NCBI GenBank assembly: GCA_036852015.1
Contig: JAANDG010000043.1
Location: 239,501-303,500, forward strand
From: Pelodera strongyloides
Lineage: Eukaryota; Nematoda; Chromadorea; Rhabditida; Rhabditidae
Direction: 5' to 3'
Length of the DNA: 64,000 nt
Shown here: piece by piece, positions 1 to 11,416 of the stretch
How the letters are laid out: the number at the start of each line of letters is the position of its first letter
Numbering within the stretch: position 1 is the stretch's first letter
Notes under the pieces: model-generated
The model's input: the letters and a program-made list of their open reading frames with translations, nothing else
Database searches by the model: none
Told to the model about the DNA's origin: nothing
Program-made: the position numbers and the translations under genes

Positions 1-84
1 CTTTTCTGAAAAAGAAGCTTATGACCATCTGGTACGGACAGCCGCCTCAAATGTCCATGCAACTATTCAGCCTCAATCAAACTC

Positions 85-3000
85 TTACTTCTCGTTGTCT
101 TCATTAGGAGACGTGGGTCTTGTAGATGCACTACTAGAAGGGGGTGAGGGTGAAGGGGCGGTGGAAGGTTGCATCGATGTTAGAATAGACACACACTCAG
201 GAACCGCACGAGTCGCAAAAAATCCTGAATTTCTCATTATCCACTGATCTGATCAATGGCCAGACGGCACTTAAAAAATTAAACGAAAAATAAACCGAGA
301 GAACATGACATACCAACTCTTGTGGGTGGATGAGTAGGGCTATAATCAGGACCTAAAACACATACATGTAAAACTGAAAAAAACGGCTCTCGGATGAAAC
401 CCAAACTATGTTAGCGCTATAAAGGATAAGTATCTACAGTTTTCTTGGCAACGCTTTCCGGCCTAGATCCACAAAATATTTGCTCATCTCAAGAAGCATA
501 CTTACTGTTCGACAATGATGACGTCTCAGTCCAGGGCTCCTCATGAATCGGATGGAAGTACCAGGGCATATCCGTTTGCGTTGCCTTGTTCAGCTGAAAT
601 ACACAAGCTTATTGTTAGGTGAAAACAATGCAAATAGATCAAACAGTTCTGGAATAGAAAAATATCCTAAAAATATCCTAGTAATACTTACCAGCCGCAG
701 ACGATGAGTGATTTGCTCTATCAGCACTTGCCGTTCACGACGACGTACGAAGGGAAACACCTTAAAGCACGTCTTCGTTATAGGGTTATGAAAGAAGGGC
801 AAATGAAGGGTTAGTCTCACGAGGAAAGATGCTGAAACTTTCTCAGCTATTGTGTGCTCTACTTGGATGCACCATAATATTGTTCAACACAGCACCTTCA
901 TCACTTTGGCAAAATTTTCGCCCGCTCGGCCAGCAGCATCCTTTGCTGCCACTTTTGCTGCCGAAGCAGCTTTAGTGCCGCCAGCACGCATTCGTCCTCT
1001 CCGTCGTTTCCAGACACGCCACATGTCAATCATTCCTAAATGTTTTTCTTTTTCTGTTTGTTAAATCCAATTAAGAACCTCGGGAATTTCAATATCCGTC
1101 TATAACAGTTTGTTCTGTGTTCTCTCAACTGAGCTCTCACCAATATGTTCCCCTCTCAGTGGTCTGGCCTCAGGATCGGCGGAGTATTCTTCCATCATCA
1201 TTAACAAAAGTTCTTCGAATAACTTTTCTAGTTTGAGTTGAATCACATTGATGCACATGCTGACTAGTGAAAGTCCGACCATTATAAGGCCAAATATCAA
1301 GAACATATCCTCTGAATTTGTTGGAGTAACATCACCTGGAATCTTCATGATATCAAATGTTAACAATTATATTTATTTCTCTTCATTTGCGCAATAACGA
1401 GTAAAATAAATATATCACGGTAAAGGAGAAGGAAAACAAAATTAATTGTTTCGCAAACCGTATCTTCTGTAAAATGATTACCCACCATATCCGATAGTCG
1501 TCAATGAGCAAAAGAAAAAGTAGAAACTTTTGAAGTAATCCCACTCGTCTTCGAAGTGAAGAAATATTGCCGCGCACAGAAACATCCAGGCAAAAGCAAC
1601 ACCTGCAAACGTAGGGGGCAAATTGCCGAATTCAGTATCAAAGTAGGGCCGCCGATACCGAGGCGGAATGTTAGGAACTAACAAATGTAACAACTGCAAG
1701 ACGTGTATTCGATAATAACAACATGTGATTTACCAATTGCCAGGACAAGTGGCATCTCTGATATTCTTTCCTGTTCGGACAATCGAAGTCGCTTCCCGGA
1801 CCCAGGACAATAGCAGAATTCCATAATCCTAAAAGATGCTTATCTCTTTTTAGTAGGAGTCGAGTACACGGTCTTTGAATAAATCTGATATACCCACCTT
1901 ACTATGTAATCCCATACAATTTCCAAACCAGAAAGGAAGAAACGACCAAGTTTGTGAAGGATCATTAGCACTAGTGGGATTCCAATCACCGCATATACCA
2001 TAGCGGCGAGCTTTCCAAGCTTTGTCTTCGCCGTGATATTGCCGTAGCCGATTGTGGTGTATGTCGTCACTAAATGAATAAAAGGAGTTTCTTCAGGCTT
2101 TGCAAACATAACTTGTCCAATCATCAATACTGAATAGTTTTTACTAACCAGCCAAGAACATTGCATTCCAGAAGGTCCAAACTGGTGTTAGCACATTGTG
2201 AAGACCAGTGAGAAGTTCGAATCGTTGTGTCGCATTCTCGATCCTATTCTTCACATCTTCAATCCATCCGTCGTCTTCCACATACGAAACTTCTTCGCCC
2301 AACTCCCAACAACGCATTGCCAAATAAAAGGAAAAGGTGTTAATCATAGCCAGTGTCGAAAAGTTTTTGAGCTTGTAAAACATCTCAGAAAAAAACATTA
2401 TTGTGGTCACTTATATAACATAGTTTGTAATTGATGCAAGAAATTATGAGTAGCTCTGAAAGACAAATGATGCAGTGAGCGATCTAATCTCACATAAATT
2501 CAACCTACTTGTTCTGTGTAATTCCTAAGCGCATTAATTCGTCCATAGTTGTTTTCGAAATGAGCTCTCCATATTGCTTCCGGATTCTTTGGTCTCAATG
2601 CCATCGCTTTGTGTGTCTCGTGTTCCGTTAGGTAATACATGCTAAGCGTGTACCAATACACTTTCTGAAATATAATTTGTTCCGTCAACAAAGGAAAGTC
2701 TCCTGTTTCTGTTAGAATAAATAGGCGGATGGTACGTACCGTGTGCAACTTGTTCATGGCATACTTTCTGTAGTTCCTCTTGTATATGTTGTACCGTCTC
2801 ATGTTGTGTCTAAATACAGTTTCAATTAAAAACAAACAACAACAGTTTCAATTAAAAACAAACAGCTTATTTGTCCTCAAAGGGCTCACGTCTCGATTTA
2901 AAGCGCAGGATACAAACTCCAATTGCAAATGTTCCAAACGCCGTAATTGTTCAAAACACGCGGCAATTGCCTTCGATGCAATTGCCACAATTGAAATGGA

Positions 3001-5157
3001 TGAGTATTTGCGCGGGAAAAGTTGTTATAAAAGGCGCTAATTGCGCCTTTCAGTCAGTTTTGTTGAGAGAGCGAAACGGAGAATAGGGTAGGAAAGTACT
3101 CTGGTCCTCAGGCGCGCAGCGCGCAAATGCGTAGCCGCGTCCGCGGGAAAAGATTGCAAATTCGCTTTGAAAACTTCGAGACACAGAGAAACCTCTTTTC
3201 TGCGTCTCCCCCTTTCCCATGATCTCTTTTCCGCGGACGCGGTTACGCATTTGCGCGCTGCGCGCCTGAGAACGTAGTAGTAGAAGTTCCCACTAATCTT
3301 GTACACAGTGTTATACAAAACTCCAGGCTCAGTCAATACAACAACCCCTTAAGAATAAATAGGGGTGACATATTTGAGCCAACCATCGGGTGCTCTAGCA
3401 GAATGCGCTTCCGCTCTTCCGCACAAGCCGCAAACTCACCCCCGAGGGAGGGTGGGCCCATGAATGTTGAATTAACTATATATAATAAATATTATACATC
3501 AATAATATCCATTATTTCGCATAATAAAATATTATATTCGTTAATTCACCATTCATGATTGCTTGTTTAACGATCTCAAATCGGGAGGGGGTGGTCCCCT
3601 TGTTGCGGGAAGTTCGCACTGTAACTATCTGAACTGAACACAAGATTTGTATCTTTGCATAAATTATTATCGACCTGATTTTCATAATAGCCTATTAGCA
3701 AGCCGGAACTTGAACGCTATTGTGGAATGAGCAGGAATCCCAGGTTAATAATATTCAGTATCTTCCTGATATCCAAGCTAATCCTTAGGCGTAAATAGCT
3801 TCCAGGACCCGTAGGTTACATTTTGACCCGTAGGTTACATGTCGGACACCAAGACCAAGTGCTTGCTACACCTCGAAAAAGGATGGGATTACGAGTGTAG
3901 TTAATTAACGTATTATGCATATGTATCAACACTTCACGGAATACAGTGCGTTGTGCAAAGTTTGCTGTAGCAAATTAACAAATCACTTATACTGATAGTT
4001 TGGTGGGCAACAGACTCGTTGCCGGCAATTCAGGTGTAAGCGATGTAAACGTTCGATGTAGATAATGCAATACCGATGTAGATAATGCAAACAAACAATA
4101 AAAAATTAAAAAAAAACGATGAACACGATATACATAATAATACAAAATAAAATTACCCATAAGAATCATTGAGGAACCGCAAATGACTCCGGATATCATG
4201 GACCAAATCCAGAAGCGCCTCTTTTTCGTGTTCAATGAAATTGCTCTGCAGGAATTGATTAATTACCAGTTAGCATTTACGTACATAAACCCTGTTTTAA
4301 TCTATGACTAATTAAGGACTCATTTTCCTGCATACTCACCTTTTCTTTAATTATTATTTCTTCATTTGGCGACTCAATCGTGTAGAAGATAAATCCTCCG
4401 AGAACAGAATACGCAATCAATAGCAGTATTGGAAATAGGTAGTGAATTCGAGACTTTTCATATATGCACTGAAATTTAGCTGTTGTTAAAAGGGCAACAA
4501 AAATCAGTTAAGTAATAATGTTTGAATTCAATTGAATTCTGATTGGGCAATAGAAAAGTAAAGACATATATAATTTATATACCTGTAAATACCCAGTAAA
4601 TGTAGCTAGTCGCGAATTTCTTCGTGGAGGCTGGTGGTCTCCGATAAAAGCACTTCTCCATGTATTTTCATTGAGAAAAATACTCTGAAAGTTCCACTTT
4701 AGACAAGCCAAACGTATTTTTTGTACTAACCCTTATGTTTTTGGAAATTTAAATAGTTTTATTTACAGACTATTTGATTAAGTTTATAATATAGCTGTAT
4801 CCTGCCAAATTATTAAGTAAAACCGCTTGTGGCATGGGAAACCACTCATCGTCTATGAATAGTAAACATGAGAATGAAGATGTTAGAAAATTTAGGCATT
4901 GCGCTATACTAGAAAACATTTCAAAGACCGCTGAGAGATGTGAAAGTCTCGAAATAAAGCAGGTCAAATGTCAGATGAAAAATGGGTTTTCTAAGGTACA
5001 GTCGATCCAAAAAATGATTCCTTGTCATTTATACGATGTTTGTTCAAGAGTAGATAGACACACTACTTGCCTGCATAACCCTCTCCTGGAAGGAATTCTC
5101 GTTGAATGAAGAACTCCTCCGACTCCGATCGCGGAGATAACCGATTGAGGCATTCAT
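85..5157 (-). CDS. TWK-type two-pore-domain (K2P) potassium channel
   Basis: This gene encodes a K+ leak channel subunit of the plasma membrane. Exons on the minus strand are 5157-5071, 4684-4583, 4468-4340, 4245-4157, 2809-2740, 2664-2509, 2383-2149, 2069-1898, 1828-1734, 1677-1486, 1335-1141, 1035-896, 760-692, 593-506 and 224-85, giving about 652 aa with matching phases. Two selectivity filters TIGYG are visible, near residues 295-299 and 439-443 (the second split by an intron, then DVTP). M1 lies near residues 74-94, M2 in exon 8, M3 in exon 10 and M4 in exon 11. The M1-P1 loop is unusually long, with N-glycosylation sequons NDS, NYT, NFS and NAT. The tail carries an RRRER basic stretch and ATQTD. 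The first exon is the least certain: it needs a GC donor (CAG|GCAAGT). The exon 12/13 junction has alternatives. The stop overlaps a donor-like GAA|GTAAGA, so the C-terminus could continue beyond the window. The exact TWK paralogue is not assigned. Confidence 0.88.
367..412 (+). repeat. dispersed repeat copy 1 (intron of the K2P gene)
   Basis: This intronic stretch begins TGTAAAACTGAAAAAA and ends AACTATGTT. It is similar over its length to 37952-37999, in an intron of the first HMIT gene. The last part, extended to 420, matches the reverse complement of 57956-57975 perfectly over 20 bases (CCAAACTATGTTAGCGCTAT). It is probably a fragment of a dispersed element; no coding capacity is seen. 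Confidence 0.5.
2815..2868. repeat. short tandem duplication next to a K2P exon acceptor
   Basis: A unit of about 27 bases beginning ACAGTTTCAATTAAAAACAA occurs twice in direct succession, just upstream (on the minus strand) of the acceptor at 2810-2812. It is intronic. Similar small direct duplications occur in the same intron near 3819-3840 (GACCCGTAGGTTACAT twice) and 4049-4094 (CGATGTAGATAATGCAA twice). Confidence 0.55.
3107..3270. repeat. GC-rich inverted repeat (foldback/MITE-like) in K2P intron 4
   Basis: Arm 3107-3152 begins CTCAGGCGCGCAGCGCGC. Arm 3226-3270 is its reverse complement with about two differences over 45 bases. The spacer is about 73 bp. The arms are far richer in CG than the AT-rich surroundings. 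An imperfect inverted repeat with such long arms could form a stable hairpin. It sits inside the 1.35 kb intron 2810-4156. The element family is not recognised and no target-site duplication is obvious. Confidence 0.75.
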
Positions 5158-8100
5158 TATTCAGACAATCACACCGGATCACCATGAATTTCACACGATC
5201 TGACACTCACTAAATGATACAAGTTCCCAAATCTCAACCGAACTACCACTTCTCGCAATATCATGTAATAGGTTTGCCTTTGCTGCTCAACAGAGCAAAA
5301 TACTTTTGAATACCTATTTAAATGTGAATATGTAAATATATGCTAAACAAGACAAAACAAGGCATGAGCAGTGCAAAAATCGGAGACATCTTCTCCTCTA
5401 TGTGTTGGGTGAATCGTAGAGTCTTATACATGAAGGGGGTTATTGACTAATTTGTGTGGTATATACCCTAATACAATTAGTATGCTATGAAACAGAAAGA
5501 CGGGCCTTTTGTCAGCGCATGTGTATTAGCTTGAGAAACGATGAGCCATATTTATGTAGGGAGACTTAGAAAACAAAATAAAAAGTATTCTTACTACTAG
5601 AAATGAATGGACGTCTACCATTACGACGCTCTCCGCTCTTCATGGAACTTGCTTATACCCTATACTAGGAAATCGACAAACTGACAATGAGACATAGTGT
5701 GCACTAATGAAATATGTATTAATGTATCGTTTATCCTTCCGGTAAACCACAATTTCTGAACATGTTTTGAACGAATGTTCACAACTATTCCTATTCTCGC
5801 AACGATATGATATAGTGTGAAGATGACTGTTTTTTCTGTCAACCAATGCACATACTCCACCCAACACACGCCTCAATTCGCTCCTTCTTTCAAGGAAAGA
5901 AAAAACAAATATTAACATTTTATTTCATTTTCTTCCCGACATTTAACCACTGAAATAAGATTCGTTTTCAAACATAAATCAGAGAAATTGACAGAAGCGC
6001 GAGCATTAATTAACAAATAAATCTTTGTTGATGTTCGGGGCGTGAGATCCATCAAATTACAGCGTTTATAAATCGGAAAGACAATTTAAATGAAATTTGC
6101 GATGCACCTTCCAATTTTGGCGAAAATTACGTTTTCAAGTTTTACCTTTGTAAACGTGTTATTGTAGTGTATTCCTCGTCGAGATGGATACTTGAATTTA
6201 AAGCATCACGGTCTCGCTCTTCTTTTTGTATGAAAGGGACAGGTGAACGATTTATTCGTAAAACTAGAAGTGAGCAAAGTTTGAGACGGTATACCTGACA
6301 TCTTCTTAATCATAAGCTGGTTCAGGCGCAAATAATAGTTGTTCTGCCAACTCTGATTGTTACGAGATTTTCATTTGTAGATGATATTTAGTTGGGATGT
6401 ATATTTCCCTTTAATATTTGTAATCTTGTATTCCACAAATCTCTTACGCAGTGCTTCCGCCATTGCCCAAAAAACTGTCTTGTGACCATTTTGAAATAAG
6501 ACATATTTAAAACAGTATAATTTGCATCTTTGAACCTTTCGGTAAGGAAGTGAATCATAGTTCTCATGATCATGAATCTTAATGAATCATGATTTTCTTG
6601 GTCTTTCGAAAGTGAATTTAAACAAATTGGGATACCCAATGGTATTGTTAATGGGAGCTTCTCTCCTCAAGACATAGAAAACAAATTCGTTCGGTTTTCA
6701 AACGATTAGAGAAGTATTTCTGATCAACTGTTGTGATGCCTTGTTCTCCACACATGACCAATTCTTGATCGTTTCATTTCTTTGTTAGATATTTACATAA
6801 AGAAGGTCATTTCTCCGACGAATACATAATGTAACTATGTAACAATCCGGCCACTCCATCATTACACCTTTCCATATACATAAATATAGAGACCACTTTT
6901 AATATGTTGTCTTGAATACCAAAGGGATCGGCCCGCAAGAGATGGTGTCTTCATAAAACGCTATTTTCTCTGTTCTCATATACACACATTTTCTTTCACA
7001 GGCAAAGTTTCCGATTTCCAGTTCTGTGAAAAGTTCTCCGAATTAGTCTTTTCTCTCGTATTTATGAGTATGTTATTCAAAATGTACTAATATATGTAAA
7101 CATAAATAAACAAAAATCATTCGATGAAGCCCGCTTGGTTGACCATAGATCTAATAAGGAAAAAACGACAATATTTTCAAAAAAAAAATTGCGCGCTTCT
7201 TTAGCAATATGGTGTACAGAGAAAGTCGCACGCTTTTTGCCCTTTAAGTCTATAAATGAGGTTCGCACCGAGGTTGATTTCATTATTCAAATGCGACCTC
7301 TGTCATGGGTGAGTTTTGAAACGATGATGGTATTTAAGCGATCGCCCCGTCCACAATCACACGTTTAATCAGCTTCAGTTAAGACAGAGCGCAGGACATC
7401 GGTGTTGGGTACTCGGATCCACATTCAAACCGGAGCAAGACAAGGTATGTCAAATTTGAACTTTGCTTGAAATTAACCTTAAGTTGTGAAAATATAGATT
7501 ATAAGCAAAATCGGTGTATGGCTCGCTAACTAGGATCTTCAAGCGTACATAGTAGGAAATGTTTTGAAGGCAGTCAAACGATGAATTTTGAATACCTTGG
7601 TTTTATAAAAAAAAAAGGCGTACCAAAAATTTTACATTTCATATGTTAATTTTCTGTTCCCGACTACCTACCCTATAAATACGTTAAATAAAATAGTGTC
7701 CAATAAATACAATATAATAACGGACGAATTACCAGCTTTGAAACAAATAACTTCTCAATCGGTTGTAGTGCTTGTGAAAAATAATAATATTTTTGTTCGA
7801 ATTGTCTAGTCGAAATTTGAATCAATTAAGTTGACTAATGTGTGTTGTGTGCTAAAAAAAGGAAGAAATAAAATTGTTGATTTTTCCTATTTTTCTCACA
7901 TTTTATCATCAAAACGCTGCAGCCATAACCTGCTGATCACATCACTAAAGTCAGTGGTTCAAGAACGGCGGATACAGCACATAACTCACGTGCGAGAAGA
8001 ATAAGGAGAACTACATCGTTGATATCATTCGACATGATTCCCGCAGTGAAACACCTCCTTCAAGAGCTCGTGCCAGAGGACTACCACAGAGGCAGAACTA

Positions 8101-11100
8101 CAAGGACACTCAACTGTTTCGTGAGTTATGAGTTACACATTTCCTTATTTAATCTTCCATCTATTTCCATTATGTATATTTTTTCGCAAAATGCTGCCGC
8201 GCATTTGAACACTTTGTTAAGCCTTATTTCGTGTCTTATTACGAAAATAGTTTGCATACTGAATATTATTTTTCAACAACCATTATTGATTTCTAACCAC
8301 AAGGATGGTTAGAAATTTCTCACTTCGACGATCGAGCTGTATCAAAATATCTCATAGTTTTATTTTAAGCATAAACCGTCTATGAACAAAAAATTTTCAA
8401 ACAGAAACGCCTAGACAGCAAAACTGCTGCGTGAATGAGAATTTCCTGGGGTTTTTTTCCTTGTACTTTCGAACAGTGCACTTCGTTTTTACTGTTCACC
8501 TGCTTTGAGATTTAATGCAAGTGACTTGCTAGGTTTTCCCTAAATAACGAAATTGAAATTAAGTACAGGTATGTATAACTTTCTATTGAGGTATTTTCTT
8601 ATTGCTTTTGTCATGCTTTCAAATTTTAAAGTGGAAGGAACATTTCTTATTATTTCTCTCTCATTATCGTTTTTTTTTCTCAGTAGTACCCACACGAAAA
8701 AAACCTTGAGATCAAAATTTGCCTCTTGTTTCAGTTGTAGCTGAAAAAAATACAATGTTTCCTATAGTTCAATACGTTAGTCATAAACACGTTAAAAACA
8801 CCCACTCTATGGAATGAAAATTTTCAGGCGATTCCTAAATTGGCATATACATAATTCAGTGTGGTAGTGAAATAAGTGGTCTTCTACATTCCTTGAGCCA
8901 TAGATTGGCTTCAATTTATAATAAATGAACGACTACATGTTTGGTACTCTGTTCTTTGGCAAGTACATTCAATAGCGGTTAGGTTGTTTGATTTGAATGA
9001 CTCCCCTGTTGAAGTCTCAATAGTACAGTACAGTCTACCATGTGTCCATTGTGTAAACAGTGAAATGGCGCCTCGTCTCACTCAGGCGGGTGCACTTTCC
9101 AAAATAAACCCTGGAAAGCACGTGCCGCGCATCATATACTCTGTGTTTTCCAAAATGTCATCCTTGTTTGTTCCTTGTTTATTCCTAAAACAATACAAAA
9201 AAAACTTAAAAAATCTATTATTTGGATATTTCACAAACATTAAGATTTGTGTTGGAAGATTGGGGGGGTTTCACATGCAGGATGCTCTCATGTCGGTTCA
9301 GTTTTAGTGTACATTTAGCTGACCTCCATCGGAAAACCAATGGGTGCATAGTGAGAGTACCAGTAATATTTATCACCGACTTGCCTATATACAAAAATTT
9401 ATCATATTTCTTTTTTTTGTCGTTACGTACAGAAACCCGCGTTCCTCTCCAGGATACCCAAATGCATCAATTAAATGGTTTCCCCTATTTTTCGTTGAGA
9501 AAACTACAGGATTACTCAAACATCACACATAACTGCGTAAACCGCCTTACGAATACCGTAGTCAGAACCTAAAGATAGCCAAAAACGGGTTCTGGGTGTT
9601 GCGATAGGTTGAAATTCCAATAGTGTATATCAACAATGATTCAATTAATCAAAATAATTATTTTAGTACACAAAACCTTGTATTTTACGCCCAGAAACGC
9701 ATTTCCAATCTCAAACTTCGGTACATTTCTCGGGATCTTCTTTTGCGAACAACTTCCCTATTTTTTTGCATATTTTTACACATCGGTTTTGGTCATGTTT
9801 GGCTAATCTTCCTCAAAGAAAAAATCGGGGAAAACTTTTATGTGGGTCTGAACCGTGAAGCTCCCTTTCTGTTCAAAGAATATATCTTTTAGTTCTAACG
9901 CACCATTTATAAATATATTTCATTTCCTGGGACATTTCCATGTGCTTCTTTTCTATATGCAAGAAGACAAGATTTTTGACAAAGCGTAAACGAGTCACTG
10001 CGGTAAATTCTTGAGCAAGTAAGTGTATTGACCATTCATGAAGCCTACTCGCTCAGCACTCCTAGCCCTTCCCGGACTTCTTCTGCTTTTACTTCTTGCG
10101 TGCAAGCACTGCTTCAAATTCCCGCCGCGCCCGACTTTAAAGCGGTCGGCGTCAGCGTGTCTCTGTCCGTTTGCGTCCTCTTCTACAAGAGACACTCTCT
10201 CGTCCCCAGTCCCCACCCGATTTCTCCTCCACCTTTTGCTTGGTTCTTTTCGTGCACCGTTCCGTTCACATAGAAATCCATTCTCGGGGGCTGGCCTCCT
10301 CATTCATTTATAGTCTTCAGTCCGATCTTCAAATAGTTTGTACCCAAAGAACACAATTCGCATGTGCAAGGAGCTCACTGAAAAAAAGAATCCATTTTCG
10401 AACTGTCTGCTGCACCCTTTTCAGAACGTTTCCCGCCTTTGCTCTCGTTCATGTTCCATTGGCATTTTATTTTGGCCGTCTTTATTGCAGTGACGAATTA
10501 GCCGGGTAATTTGCGAATTTCAGCTCTTACTTTCTTGCATGAAAGTTACGGTCATTTAGCTCTTTTAAGTATGCAAGTTTATCATGTTAATTCCATGATT
10601 TTGCAAAATAGTTGACATTGGTGAATTTACTCTAGCAAAATATACATTTAACATATCCTCTTCCTCGTACACCTTTCTCATATGTCGTAAGTCATGTCCA
10701 CAACATACTTGCAAAAATAACATTCGACAGTTTGAGATGCTGCAATTTGTAAGACACCCATCGTTTGAATTCATTTTGAATAATGGTATTACAATCCTTA
10801 TCAATATAAAAGCGAAAGAAAAATACCAGACAAGACAAATATTGACAGAAAAAGTGATGCACATTACACGCAATATGTGTGAATGCTTTATTACTCCAGT
10901 CATATGTTCTGTAATTGGCAGATCCATCCCCTCAACCAAATAGAGTAATCTTTTCATATAAATAAAACACAATACCTTGTATTCATGCTGTCACCCAAAC
11001 GTGCTCCCAATTTGGCAACAAGAGTGGATTATGGTAATAGTACACATTGCGGGGGCATATTTGACCAAAATAGGACAATTCTGATCTCCAAAGTACATTT

Positions 11101-11416
11101 TATTCAATAAAATGCATTATTATAGGCCAAAGTCATTTCAAAGTCTGCTTCTCTCTTTAGTGAATTATTTGATTCATTACAACTTTCGCCCAAAAATATC
11201 TTCAACCTTTTCACTCTGATTCCTCCTGCAACAAACTGTAGGATATCTTGCTATTATTGTAAAAAAAAACGCGAAAATACTATGTCAAGCCCCAATAGTT
11301 CACCGAAAGTTGCAGTGTTTTAGCTCACTCTAGGTTTTCTTCTTTTTGAGATCCTGTCACTGATTTTGTACCCAATATCTAAGCAAGGATTAAATTTAAT
11401 AAATACTTAATTGCAG
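5158..11416. other. intergenic stretch with exon-like islands, no assignable gene
   Basis: No conserved protein could be found on either strand over this 6.3 kb. Two islands have less AT-rich, exon-like composition and end in good donors. The first is about 7376-7442, ending CAAGACAAG|GTATGT. The second is about 7921-8119, following TTTATCATCAAAACGCTGCAG and ending TTTC|GTGAGT; it has an open frame for about 45 codons but resembles no family I know. Either could be a 5' untranslated exon of the downstream MO25 gene. At 10028-10300 there is a pyrimidine-rich, locally GC-rich block (CTCTCTCGTCCCC type) that could belong to a promoter. The open frames inside it look compositional. Confidence 0.4.

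Noticed and set aside
4834..5109. Open frame of 91 codons on plus beginning MGNHSSSMN
   Set aside because: It lies antisense to the intron and first exon of the K2P gene, has no family resemblance and no clear splice or promoter context.
9995..10509. Several overlapping open frames on both strands
   Set aside because: They arise from a pyrimidine-rich, locally GC-rich block; no frame shows conserved domains or consistent splice sites.
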